21,208 nt of DNA. It comes from Verrucomicrobiota bacterium (GTDB lineage Bacteria > Chlamydiota > Chlamydiia > Chlamydiales > Rhabdochlamydiaceae). This document shows positions 8,085-17,200 of this stretch, piece by piece. Under the pieces are notes generated by a model. It saw nothing but the letters and a program-made list of their open reading frames with translations, was not told the origin of the DNA and ran no database searches. The position numbers and the translations under genes are program-made. The DNA is taken from contig CAJCIW010000050.1 of NCBI GenBank assembly GCA_903970455.1, positions 1 to 21,208 of the forward strand, read 5' to 3'. How positions within the stretch are numbered: position 1 is the stretch's first letter; the number at the start of each line of letters is the position of its first letter.

Positions 8085-9075
8085 TTTTTTGGTGGCCTCG
8101 AAGATTGCTCGCCGGCGCAATGGAAGGGGTAATAGCAATTGCTAGAGGGCCGCTCCCAACGCCGACTGTTGCGACAGCCGTATTCGTTGAAGTGTCGATG
8201 ACGGAGACAGAGGAACTACTATATGATGTGACATAAGCAAATCGACCGTCTGGTGTGATCGCAACCCCAAAAGGTCCCGAAGAGCCAGAAATGGTTGCGG
8301 TGACACTATTCGTGGATGTATTGATCACATAAATCTGATTGTTGAGAAAACTTACCACATAAGCAAATTGCCCATCCGGCGTAATGGCGACTTCTTGACT
8401 ATTATTTTGAGGCAACACGATATCGGCTGTTACGCTATTGGTGGATGTATCGATGACGGCAACAGTATTTCCTATGTAATTTGCCACATAAACAAATCGG
8501 CCATCGGGCGTAATGGCAACTCCGAAGGGACCCGCACTGGTCGGGACAGTAGCAGTGACAAGATTCGTCGATAAATCGACTACCGCGACATAGTTTGATA
8601 AGTCATTTGCCACATAAGCAAATCGGCCATCTGGAGTGATCGCTATGTCAACAGGTCCGTCAAAACCTGATGAAATTGTCGAATTGACTCTATTTGTTGA
8701 TGTATTGACTACTGAAATACTGCTAGAATTGTTATTCGTCACATAGGCTAATTGTCCATCAGGACTGATAGCAACGCCTTGGGGGATAGATCCCACAGGA
8801 ATCGTTGTAACGACCGTATGGGTTGACGTATCGATCACAGAGACATCGTTGGACTGTTGATTTATCACGTAAGCAAACTGGCCATTCGGCGTGATCGCAA
8901 CGGCAGTAGGATGTACACCTACTGTGATTGTCGCAACGACAGTATTTGTCGTTGTATTGATCACAGAGACACTATCTGAATCGAGATTTGTCACATAAAC
9001 AAAGTTCGCATGGATCAAATTTGCCGATAAGGTTAAAAAGAAGAAGAGAACTTTGTATAGGGCTTGCTTTGTCAT
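8002..9075 (-). CDS. secreted seven-bladed YVTN beta-propeller (copy 2, frameshifted before its Fn3-like domain)
   Basis: As read, 357 residues: a signal peptide nearly identical to copy 1 (MTKQALYKVLFFFLTLSA), seven YVTN blades corresponding one to one with those of copy 1, then a nonsense tail of about 27 residues. The reading frame departs from copy 1 at the A tract 8085-8090. Six A here against seven in copy 1 turn RGHQKKND into RGHQKRM. A -1 shift restores an open frame through a complete Fn3-like domain down to 7838. The ATG is preceded by AGGGAG at seven bases. The truncated form may still fold as a propeller. Possible explanations are a recent inactivating mutation, phase-variable expression, slippage during transcription or translation, or a homopolymer sequencing error. 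Confidence 0.8.
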   Translation of the reverse strand: MTKQALYKVLFFFLTLSANLIHANFVYVTNLDSDSVSVINTTTNTVVATITVGVHPTAVAITPNGQFAYVINQQSNDVSVIDTSTHTVVTTIPVGSIPQGVAISPDGQLAYVTNNNSSSISVVNTSTNRVNSTISSGFDGPVDIAITPDGRFAYVANDLSNYVAVVDLSTNLVTATVPTSAGPFGVAITPDGRFVYVANYIGNTVAVIDTSTNSVTADIVLPQNNSQEVAITPDGQFAYVVSFLNNQIYVINTSTNSVTATISGSSGPFGVAITPDGRFAYVTSYSSSSVSVIDTSTNTAVATVGVGSGPLAIAITPSIAPASNLRGHQKRMTLLLSTRCLIAYSGNPRLLLLDRQF

Positions 9076-9107
9076 CGAAGGCTCCCTGAGCAAGATTAAA
9101 AGTGACC

Positions 9108-9135
9108 ATTATCGCCACACGATTTTTTAAAGCAA
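9108..9135 (-). promoter_or_regulatory. promoter of propeller copy 2
   Basis: Minus-strand TTGCTT (9135-9130), 16-nt spacer, GATAAT (9113-9108). It is the twin of the promoter at 7745-7772. It lies within 40 nt of the divergent ruvC start codon, so the two transcription units share this short region. Confidence 0.6.
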
Positions 9136-9147
9136 AAATTTTTTTTC

Positions 9148-9672
9148 ATGACACCTCAATCACAAAAAAACCTCATCATTCTTGGCGTTGATCCGGGAAC
9201 CCGGATCACGGGGTACGGCGTCATCAAAGTCGGAAGCAGACCTCAATTTGAACCTATCGATTTCGGCTGCATTCGGCCGCCGACCGATGGCTCTGCTGCG
9301 CAACGTTATCTCGCCCTTTTCGAAAGTTTGGACAAATTGCTAGATCTGTACGCGCCAAATGCAGTTGCCGTGGAAACCCAATTCGTTTATAAAAATGTGC
9401 AAAGCGCGATGAAATTGGGGATGGCACGCGGCGTCGTTCTACTCGCAGCGGCGAGAAGGTCCATTCCAATTTACGAATACGCGCCCAAGAAAGCCAAGCT
9501 CGCAGTGGTTGGCAATGGCTCGGCCAGCAAAGAGCAAGTGCAAAGAATGGTCCAGCTTCTCTTGAACCTGTCGAGCATTCCCGAGCCCGAAGACGCTGCC
9601 GATGCACTTGCATTGGCGATCTGCCATGCCAACTCGCTCAATTTTCAGGAACGATTATGTACGAATACGTAA
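9148..9672 (+). CDS. ruvC: crossover junction endodeoxyribonuclease RuvC
   Basis: Resolves Holliday junctions by paired nicking, working with RuvAB in recombination and repair. The 174-residue length is normal. The four acidic metal-binding residues are present: D15 in GVDPGTRITG, E76 in VETQF, and D149 and D152 in EDAADALALA. The segment YAPKKAKLAVVGNGSASKEQV (about 112-131) is the usual DNA-contact and dimer region. No Shine-Dalgarno precedes the ATG; the leader is an A/T-rich run (AAAAATTTTTTTTC) shared with the divergent propeller gene. The ATG fits the expected N-terminus. It overlaps ruvA by 16 nt, so the two are surely one operon. ruvB is not in the window. Confidence 0.96.
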   Translation: MTPQSQKNLIILGVDPGTRITGYGVIKVGSRPQFEPIDFGCIRPPTDGSAAQRYLALFESLDKLLDLYAPNAVAVETQFVYKNVQSAMKLGMARGVVLLAAARRSIPIYEYAPKKAKLAVVGNGSASKEQVQRMVQLLLNLSSIPEPEDAADALALAICHANSLNFQERLCTNT

Positions 9673-10250
9673 AAGGAACTTTGGTCGAGACTTCTTTTTC
9701 AAAAGCGGTCGTTGAAGTCCATGGCATAGGCTACAGCTTGCTGATCCCATTCAACAATGTTTCCAAATTGCCTGCTTTGGGGGCATCCGTCGTCTTTTAC
9801 ATTTCATTCATCGTCCGCGAAGATTCGCAAAAATTTTATGGTTTTTTAACGCAGCAAGAACGGGATCTTTTTGAAAGCTTGCTCGAAGTTTCCGGGGTGG
9901 GTCCCAAGACAGCGCTATGTTTGGTCGGCCATATGGAAACCCGCGATTTGCAAGCGGCCATCAGTCAGGGAAATACCCAGCTTATCTGCAAAATTCCCGG
10001 GATCGGGAAAAAAACAGCGGAAAGGCTTATCGTCGATATGCGCGATAAAATGAAAAAGGGGCTAGAGAAATCCCTCACAACTCTCCCTCAGCCAGAAGAG
10101 AGAGGGACGGCGGCAGATGCCTTATCCGCCCTTATCCATCTGGGCTATAACAGCACTCAAGCCCAAAAGGCGATCAAGGCAGCCCTTAATAAGTTCGAGG
10201 GCGAACCGGAGCTCGCCAAGTTGATCACAGCCGCCTTGCGCTCTGTATAA
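9657..10250 (+). CDS. ruvA: Holliday junction branch-migration subunit RuvA
   Basis: Binds Holliday junctions as a tetramer and loads the RuvB motor for branch migration. The 197-residue protein has the three expected domains. Domain I is an OB-fold at about 1-64, starting MYEYVKGTLVE. Domain II has tandem helix-hairpin-helix motifs (SGVGPKTA at 79-86, PGIGKKTA at 114-121). After a flexible linker with acidic and Pro residues (about 137-150) comes the RuvB-binding domain III (about 152-197, ALSALIHLGYNSTQAQKAI). The ATG sits inside the end of ruvC and is preceded by CAGGA. No clear terminator follows before the mnmE promoter. Confidence 0.96.
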   Translation: MYEYVKGTLVETSFSKAVVEVHGIGYSLLIPFNNVSKLPALGASVVFYISFIVREDSQKFYGFLTQQERDLFESLLEVSGVGPKTALCLVGHMETRDLQAAISQGNTQLICKIPGIGKKTAERLIVDMRDKMKKGLEKSLTTLPQPEERGTAADALSALIHLGYNSTQAQKAIKAALNKFEGEPELAKLITAALRSV

Positions 10251-10278
10251 AAAATTTTAATTCACGCCATTTACTCCC

Positions 10279-10307
10279 TTGTCATAGGAATGTATTTCCG
10301 CTATGAT
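10279..10307 (+). promoter_or_regulatory. sigma-70-type promoter of mnmE
   Basis: TTGTCA (10279-10284), 17-nt spacer, TATGAT (10302-10307): five of six matches in both boxes with ideal spacing. Transcription would start near 10314, leaving a leader of about 20 nt before the mnmE ATG. One of the best promoter matches in the window. Confidence 0.65.
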
Positions 10308-10332
10308 TTACCCTTAAATTTTACAGAAAAAA

Positions 10333-11709
10333 ATGGAATTCAACCACCGGCCCTACCAGCCTGGACAGACGATTGCTGCCATCGCGACTCCCCCCGGAGA
10401 AGGTGGGGTGGCGATCGTCCGCATTTCCGGAAATGATGCGGTCGGAATTGCGGAAAAAATCTTCTCCGGCCCAATTCGCGCTTACAAAACGCATACTGCC
10501 CATTTCGGCAATGTTATCGATGTAGAGGGGAACGTCGTCGATGAGGCGCTCGCTTTGGTGATGCTCGCCCCAAAATCATATACGGGAGAAGATACGATCG
10601 AGATCCATTGCCACGGCGGGACCCTGATCACGCGGCGCGTGCTCGATACGATCTTGAAAGCCGGCGCAAGGCCGGCACAGCCTGGGGAATTTACTTTTAA
10701 AGCCTTCATCAACGGCAAACTCGATCTTGCTCAGGCAGAAGCGGTGCAGCAGCTGATCGGAGCGAAAAGCGAGCTTGCCCTGCAGATGGCGGAATGTCAA
10801 CTGCAAGGAAAGCTCTCCACATTAATCTGCTCGTTTCAAAAAAAACTCCTCGACATCGCCGCCATTTTGGAAGCATGGGTGGACTTTCCGGAAGAGGACC
10901 TTGAATTCGCTTCGATGGAAGAAGTGATCACCCAATTGACAGATGTCTTGAAAGCGCTGCAGCAGCTTAACGATACTTTCCATGACGGAAAAATTGCCAG
11001 TCATGGCATCTCCCTCTGTTTGGCAGGACCACCGAATGTCGGCAAATCCTCTTTAATGAACGCTCTTTTAGGCAAAGAGCGGGCCATCGTCACGAATATC
11101 CCTGGGACCACCCGCGATCTGATCGAAGAAGAGATGAAATTGGGTGCGCTGCATTTTCGCTTGATCGACACAGCGGGCATTCGAGAAACAGAAGAAATCA
11201 TCGAGCGGGAAGGGATCCGCCGCTCAAAAGAAGCATTGCAGCAGGCAGACCTTATCTTGCTAGTTCTCGATGCCGCCCGTGGCATTTGTCGGGAATCGGA
11301 ACATCTGATTGCACAGGCGCCGAAAGAAAAAACGTTGCTGGTTTGGAACAAGATCGATTTGACACACGACCCAGTACCCTTTCTGGAATTTCCCCATTCA
11401 GCCTCTGTTTCCGCCAAAGAAGGAATCGGACTCGATCAGCTGCGGCAACAGATCGACCAGTTCATCTGGCGCAAAGGCCCCCCTTCAAAAGACGAAGTGA
11501 TCATTACGAGTGTGCGGCACCATCAAGCGCTAATTTGTGCGATCGAAGCTCTTCAAACGCTGATCGAAGGGTTAAAAACACAGATCTCCCCCGAATTCGT
11601 CTCCTCTGATATGAGGAAGGTTCTCGGCGAACTCGGGACCATCATCGGACTCAACATCACGGAAGATATTCTTTCGGCAATATTCTCTAAATTCTGCGTC
11701 GGGAAGTGA
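10333..11709 (+). CDS. mnmE: tRNA uridine-5-carboxymethylaminomethyl(34) synthesis GTPase MnmE
   Basis: With MnmG, modifies the wobble uridine (U34) of certain tRNAs, using GTP hydrolysis and a methylene-tetrahydrofolate-derived carbon. The 458 residues show the standard layout. The N-terminal TrmE domain (about 1-120) includes GGVAIVRISG. A helical region surrounds an inserted Ras-like G domain with P-loop GPPNVGKSS (232-240), GTTRD (258-262), DTAG (279-282), NKID (339-342) and SAKEG. The C-terminal FCVGK (454-458) carries the family's near-invariant cysteine C455. The Shine-Dalgarno is weak (CAGAAAAAA), but the N-terminal sequence matches the family, so the start is good. nth follows 93 nt downstream, an order I recall from Chlamydia. 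Confidence 0.97.
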   Translation: MEFNHRPYQPGQTIAAIATPPGEGGVAIVRISGNDAVGIAEKIFSGPIRAYKTHTAHFGNVIDVEGNVVDEALALVMLAPKSYTGEDTIEIHCHGGTLITRRVLDTILKAGARPAQPGEFTFKAFINGKLDLAQAEAVQQLIGAKSELALQMAECQLQGKLSTLICSFQKKLLDIAAILEAWVDFPEEDLEFASMEEVITQLTDVLKALQQLNDTFHDGKIASHGISLCLAGPPNVGKSSLMNALLGKERAIVTNIPGTTRDLIEEEMKLGALHFRLIDTAGIRETEEIIEREGIRRSKEALQQADLILLVLDAARGICRESEHLIAQAPKEKTLLVWNKIDLTHDPVPFLEFPHSASVSAKEGIGLDQLRQQIDQFIWRKGPPSKDEVIITSVRHHQALICAIEALQTLIEGLKTQISPEFVSSDMRKVLGELGTIIGLNITEDILSAIFSKFCVGK

Positions 11710-11731
11710 GCCTATCTAAAATTGGAAAAAT

Positions 11732-11760
11732 TTGCTTTTTGATGGATTTTTCCATAGATT
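11732..11760 (+). promoter_or_regulatory. possible promoter of nth
   Basis: TTGCTT (11732-11737), 17-nt spacer, TAGATT (11755-11760), about 43 nt before the nth ATG. The -35 box is the same as in the two propeller promoters. The boxes overlap an inverted repeat, TGGAAAAAT/ATTTTTCCA (11723-11731 and 11746-11754), that could instead be a weak terminator after mnmE or an operator. Both readings are tentative. Confidence 0.3.
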
Positions 11761-11802
11761 TTAACGCCGCTTCGAAGGACATTCTTAGGAAAGTAGATCA
11801 CT

Positions 11803-12423
11803 ATGACAAAAAAAGAAAAAGCGCGATGGATTCAAAAAATCCTTAACGATCTTTTTCCCGATCCTGAAATTCCTCTTTTGCACAAGGACCCTTATACTTT
11901 GCTTATCGCCGTGCTGCTTTCCGCTCAAAGCACCGACGTTCGCGTCAATCTGGTCACGCCCCAGCTTTTCGGCAAGGCGTCGACCCCCAAAGAAATGACC
12001 GCTCTTTCTATGGAAGAGATCAAGGCGATCATTCGCCCCTGCGGACTGAGCAACACCAAAGCAAAGGCAATCTGGAACCTCTCTCACATCCTTCTCGAAA
12101 AATATGGGGGAAAAGTTCCTTGTTCTTTTTCCGCTCTGGAATCTCTCCCCGGCGTGGGACATAAAACGGCGTCCGTCGTGATGATCCAGGCTTTCGGCAT
12201 GCCTGCCTTTCCCGTCGACACCCATATTCATCGTTTGGCAAAAAGATGGGGCTTAAGCTCGGGAAAAAATGTCAAACAGACAGAAAAAGATCTCAAGGCC
12301 CTATTTCCTAAAAATTCGTGGAACAAATTGCACTTGCAGCTGATTTATTTCGCACGAAAATTTTGCAGAGCACGAGGACACAAAAAAGAAAATTGTTCGA
12401 TTTGTGGTAAAATATCCGATTAG
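11803..12423 (+). CDS. nth: endonuclease III (DNA glycosylase / AP lyase)
   Basis: Base-excision repair enzyme that removes oxidised pyrimidines and cuts at the abasic site. The 206-residue length is typical. The helix-hairpin-helix is at about 112-124 (LPGVGHKTA) with catalytic lysine K121, and catalytic aspartate D139 is in FPVDTHIHR. The C-terminus is unusual. The family's 4Fe-4S cluster normally uses C-x6-C-x2-C-x5-C. Here only C188, C198 and C201 are seen, spaced x9 and x2, and the protein ends five residues after the last one. The cluster may be absent or altered. Catalytic residues are intact, so activity is still expected. An AGGAAAG lies about 12 nt before the ATG. Confidence 0.92.
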   Translation: MTKKEKARWIQKILNDLFPDPEIPLLHKDPYTLLIAVLLSAQSTDVRVNLVTPQLFGKASTPKEMTALSMEEIKAIIRPCGLSNTKAKAIWNLSHILLEKYGGKVPCSFSALESLPGVGHKTASVVMIQAFGMPAFPVDTHIHRLAKRWGLSSGKNVKQTEKDLKALFPKNSWNKLHLQLIYFARKFCRARGHKKENCSICGKISD

Positions 12424-12459
12424 TGTAAATGGGAAGACACTATTCATTTTTAGGCCTTG

Positions 12460-14271
12460 ATGAAGTTTTGCCGCTCCTGCCTTTATTTGTTCACGCTTAT
12501 ACTGCCGATGCTGATTTTCGCAGATGCAGGAACTGATTCATCTGAGAAAATTTATTCAATTTCACACATCGATTTAGAATACGCTCAGTCGCATCCGGAA
12601 GAGATTCCTCTCGACAAACTGCAGCGGGTTGAGATCCCCCTATTTGAAAAAAATGGGATTTTATACGGAAAAAAAAGGGAAGGCGCTCAGCGGATTAACA
12701 CGACCATTGCAAGGATAAATGAGTATCCCAAATTGAAAAAGATGTCTGATGATGCGTTGGCTGCGGTTCTATCCACGCTTTTCCAAAAATTCCATGCGTT
12801 GGGCTATAACTGGACATTCATTTATATTCCCACTAACCAGATCACCCAAAATGGGGAGGATGTTCGAACGGAAGAGGAGAAGGGAATGAAGATTCTCATC
12901 TCTACACCAATGGTCACTAAGATCGATGTGGATTCTAAAAATGGGAAGCTCACCAAAAAGATCTGCGACCATCTCCCTGTTTCCCTTCCCGATCCTTCTT
13001 CAGGGTATCCCGGAGGCTGGGTCAACTCGACTGTTTTGAACAACTACTTACACAACCTCAATCGACATCGCGACCGAAGAATCGATCTGGAAATCGGGCC
13101 CACTAGTGTTCCTGGAGAGGTTGACTTAAACTTCGTCGTCTCTGAAGAGCGCCCCTGGCATTTTTACATCAATGCCAACAACAATGTTCCAAAACCGATT
13201 CATCGTTGGCAGGAAGCCGCCGGATTTGTCCACACGCAATTCACCGGGAATGACGACATCTTTAAATGCGATGCCGCTACCGATAGTTTTGACAAATATT
13301 ATACCTTCGACGCCTCTTACGAAGCGCCCCTCGGCAATTCCATAGACACCCGCTATAAAATTTTCGGAAGCTATTCCCGGTTTGAGTCCGCAGAATTTGC
13401 TCTGCCTCAAAACCTCTTCATCGGAACTCAGGCGATCGGCAATTTGGAGTTCATTACGAACATTGCCCAATGGGGTAAACTGTTTTTGGATTTTGTCGGA
13501 CAGATGGAATATCGCCATATTCACAATCGCGGGCATTTCCTTTTTTCTTCAGCGACGAAGAATTTCCTTCTGCCGGAAGTGGGACTAAAACTCATTCAGC
13601 TCAAGCGGGAGACAAAACTGATTGCCTCTTTGACCGTACAAAGCACGATCAGTTCTCTTTTTTGGAATGTGAAAAAAAATCTGGATGATTTGGGAAGACG
13701 GGGTTTAAGCACGAATTGGGCCATCGTCCAAGCCGGTTTGTATGGAAGTTTTTATCTTGAGAGTTTGTTCCACGACAGTCAAAAAGTGCAGCGTCTTGCC
13801 AATGAGATCGTCTTTGTTTCACAGCTGCAAAATGCCTTCAATCAACGGCTCATCCCCGAATTGGAAGGAATATTGGGAGGGCTTTATACCATCCGCGGTT
13901 ATCCCCAATCCACTGTCGCGGGAGATAATCTTTACATGGGCTCCTTAGAATATCGCTTCCATTTGCCTCAGGCCTTTAAACCAAATCCCCGCGCGTGTAC
14001 AAATAAATTTAGATGGGTGCCCGACAAACCCAAAGGGCAAGCCGACTGGGATCTGATTTTTAGAGCGTTTTACGATGTCGGAGAAACCACGGTGAACCAA
14101 AGACGTTCATTCGAAAAAGACCACCTTCTCATGGGAGTTGGAGTGGGTTTAGAGCTCGTGATATGGCATAATGTGTTTATCCGAGCAGATGGCGGACATG
14201 CTCTGCGGGCTGCGAACGGCATCAAAAAGAACCATAATCAGTATTATGGTTCTGCGACGATTATCTTTTAA
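12460..14271 (+). CDS. TpsB/FhaC/ShlB-type outer-membrane transporter of a two-partner secretion system
   Basis: Predicted to export the adjacent TpsA protein across the outer membrane. The 603-residue protein begins with a signal peptide (MKFCRSCLYLFTLILPMLIFADA). Next comes a periplasmic portion with POTRA-like sequence (about 30-230, including ISTPMVTKIDV). The rest is a C-terminal beta-barrel of alternating polar and hydrophobic strands ending in GSATIIF; a terminal Phe is the usual outer-membrane assembly signal. The decisive motif is IRGY at 478-481 in GGLYTIRGYPQS, the conserved element of the loop-6 hairpin in Omp85/TpsB proteins. The ATG at 12460 is preferred over the TTG just before it; AGG lies at a workable distance. 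Its stop overlaps ATG 14271 (TAATG), and the TpsA gene starts there or 12 nt later. A TTGTGG-N17-GTAAAT pair at 12402-12430 is a weak possible promoter. Confidence 0.88.
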   Translation: MKFCRSCLYLFTLILPMLIFADAGTDSSEKIYSISHIDLEYAQSHPEEIPLDKLQRVEIPLFEKNGILYGKKREGAQRINTTIARINEYPKLKKMSDDALAAVLSTLFQKFHALGYNWTFIYIPTNQITQNGEDVRTEEEKGMKILISTPMVTKIDVDSKNGKLTKKICDHLPVSLPDPSSGYPGGWVNSTVLNNYLHNLNRHRDRRIDLEIGPTSVPGEVDLNFVVSEERPWHFYINANNNVPKPIHRWQEAAGFVHTQFTGNDDIFKCDAATDSFDKYYTFDASYEAPLGNSIDTRYKIFGSYSRFESAEFALPQNLFIGTQAIGNLEFITNIAQWGKLFLDFVGQMEYRHIHNRGHFLFSSATKNFLLPEVGLKLIQLKRETKLIASLTVQSTISSLFWNVKKNLDDLGRRGLSTNWAIVQAGLYGSFYLESLFHDSQKVQRLANEIVFVSQLQNAFNQRLIPELEGILGGLYTIRGYPQSTVAGDNLYMGSLEYRFHLPQAFKPNPRACTNKFRWVPDKPKGQADWDLIFRAFYDVGETTVNQRRSFEKDHLLMGVGVGLELVIWHNVFIRADGGHALRAANGIKKNHNQYYGSATIIF

Positions 14272-14282
14272 TGAGGAAGAGG

Positions 14283-17200
14283 ATGCAGAAAACATTCAAG
14301 AGATTAATTTTTTCCCTCTCAATGTTCACAGCTGTGTCCCAAATCGATGCATTACCCCAAGTCCATGACGTGGCCCACGGCACGGCTCATGTGTCGTCCG
14401 CTGGCAACGAGTTGCTCATCCAGGCTTCCGATCAAGCCATCCTCAATTACCGCCACTTTGACGTGAAAATTGATGAAACCGTCCGGTTTCAAATGGCGGA
14501 AGCTTCCCATCGCATCCTCAATCGCGTCAACGGCGATATTGCCAGCCACATCGATGGTAAAATCTTCTCGAATGGCATCGTCTACCTCATGAATCCCGCC
14601 GGGATCATGTTCGGCCCTGATTCCATTGTCAATGTTTCTGCACTCTATGCCGCTGCCGGACATTTGAGCGACGCCGATTTTCTTGCTCACATCGATCGTT
14701 TTTTCGATGTGAAAGGGAATATCGAGCTCTATGGAACATTGGTAGGAGAGCAGATCGCCCTGATCGGCAAATCGATCCTTCATAACGGCAACATATTGGC
14801 CGATGAAGGACAGATTGTTTTGGCAACAGCAGACAGCATCTATTTGGGGCACGAAGAGAGCCACTTATTCGTGAAGTGTGAAAAAGAGGCCATTCCAGCC
14901 GATGCCTGTTTTTTAGAATCCGGTTCCCCTGAATCCCATCTCCTATTTCACGCAGGCGTGTCGAAAGCGAAAAACATCCACCTCTACGGTGAAAAAGACA
15001 GCCTCATCACAGTCGCCGGCAATTTGGATGCCACCACTCTAAACGGCCAGGGCGGCAACATCACCGTCCAAGGCGAAGTGATCAAACTCGAAGAAGCGCG
15101 CATCGATGCCTCCGGAACATTTGGCGGCGGAACTGTCACCATCGGCGGCGGCGAACATGGACAAGGTTTATATCCCACAGCAAAATACACATACACCGAT
15201 GACAAGACAGAAATTTTTGCCAATGCCCTTGAGCGAGGCGACGGAGGAAGAATCATCCTTTGGGCAGACCGCCTCACCGTATTTGAAGCCAAACTTTACT
15301 CGCGCGGCGGCAGCGAAGGGGGCGATGGCGGCTTCATCGAAACATCGAGCGGCAGAAATTTTCATGGGATCTATGGGCGTACAGACCCATCTGCTCCGCG
15401 TGGAAAAGGAGGGGTGTGGGCGCTTGACCCGCATAGCATTACGATTCGAACCGGGACAACTATGCCTGCTGGAGTGATGCCGGGGCCGCCCTGTACGCCT
15501 GAGCCCACCACTTGCGACGGGGCGAATGCGGATTACTTGATTGATCCTTCGGTTATAGCAAACGCTGCGGCATCGACCACGGTTGTTCTCGCAGGCAATG
15601 TGGGACCTAATTCCTACATCTCCCTCGGGGACAACATGGGAGCGAGCCCGGCAAACCTCACCATGATGAATTCAGGTGTCACCCTTGTTATCGACACTCA
15701 TGATAATTTGGGAGGGATCGGGAATTTTTATGCCAATGGATCCATTACAACATCGGGAAATTTGGTCATTACTGCCCCAACCATCTTAGGAGGGACAACC
15801 ACGTTTTCGGCAAACAATATCACTTTTAACTTCACTCTCGATAGCGCTCCTGCCACAAACCAAAATTTGACTCTGAATACTGTAGCAGGGGGCGTGCTTT
15901 TTCAGGGAGCAGTCGGGGATTCCCAGCCTTTAGGAACTTTAACCGTGAACGCCCCTGGACAGGATGTTCAAGTTTTTTCTAATATTAAAACCACCGGAGA
16001 CATCGATTTTAATTCCGCCTCGGTCACGCTGCATGGCGACTCCTTCACCTCATCCAGCGGAGGCGGTATCAACTACCAGGGATTTGTCAATAGCGATACG
16101 AACTCTTCAAATCGAAATCTCACATTAAGCGCTGCAGGAGATATTTTTTTTAATAATTCAGTGGGATTGTCTCCGATCGGAGATCTGTTCATTGAAACTG
16201 CTGACAATGTCACCCTTAATTTCCAAAACGATCCCACTCAACCCTCTCATTACATGCGCGTCCGTTCTTTCACACAGAATGCCGGAACAGGGGACACCTC
16301 ATTTTATGGATCGTTGATCACTTCTGGAGCCCCCGTCGCCCAAGCGGGGGGCTTTCCGCCATCTCCACCTGTAGCAGGAGGTGATGTCTATATTGAAACT
16401 AATGGAGCGATTAATTTTTATTATTTGGTTCAGAATCCAGCTCCTCCTGCCCCACCTCCTCCTGCCCCCCCTCCTCCATATAACCCCTTGACCGGCGCCT
16501 TGTTCCCTACCTCCACTCAAACCGTCGTCATCAAATCGGTCATTACGACCACGGGAGGGCGACAATTGAATTCGGTTCCAACAGCAAACAATCCGAATGC
16601 TCCGAACGGGTTATCAGGAGGAGACGTTACTTTAATCTCAAATACAAGCTCCATCAACTTGCTCGGAATCTATGCAGGGGGGACTCCTGCATTCCCCGGA
16701 ACTTCCGGAACAGGGGGAGGCGGAGGAAATGTTTATATCGAATCGGCTACTGGAACCGCTTTACGCGGCCCTATTTTCGCCACGGGCGGAGCTGGAATGC
16801 GCGGAGGAGCCCAGGATCTCCCTACCCTCGTATTTCCTGCACAGACTTTGAATGCATCTGGAGCGGACTCCCCAGGAGACATTACCCTCACGGGACCTTT
16901 GACGCTTGGATTTAATGGCGTCATTCTAAGGGGCGGCGACATCTTCTGCACCGCAATACAAAGCGGCCCGCTTCCCACCCCGAACAATTTATTAGGCATT
17001 GACGGCTCCACTGCAAGCACAGTCTATCTGACCAGTTTGAGCGATCTGAGTTATTTCGTCGTCGATTATGCCCAGGATCTCAACATAGCGGGCGCAGTGT
17101 CGGCATCTGGCATAGACCTTTACAATGCAGGATCGGGCAACATTACTTTTGATCAATCCGTCACTGCGACCGATACTGTAGCCATCAACAATCAGTTCTG

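Noticed and set aside
6760..9050. Regularly spaced similar DNA segments that might suggest a CRISPR or satellite array
   Set aside because: The period of about 126 nt equals one propeller blade, the reading frame is kept and the copies are degenerate; these are protein repeats.
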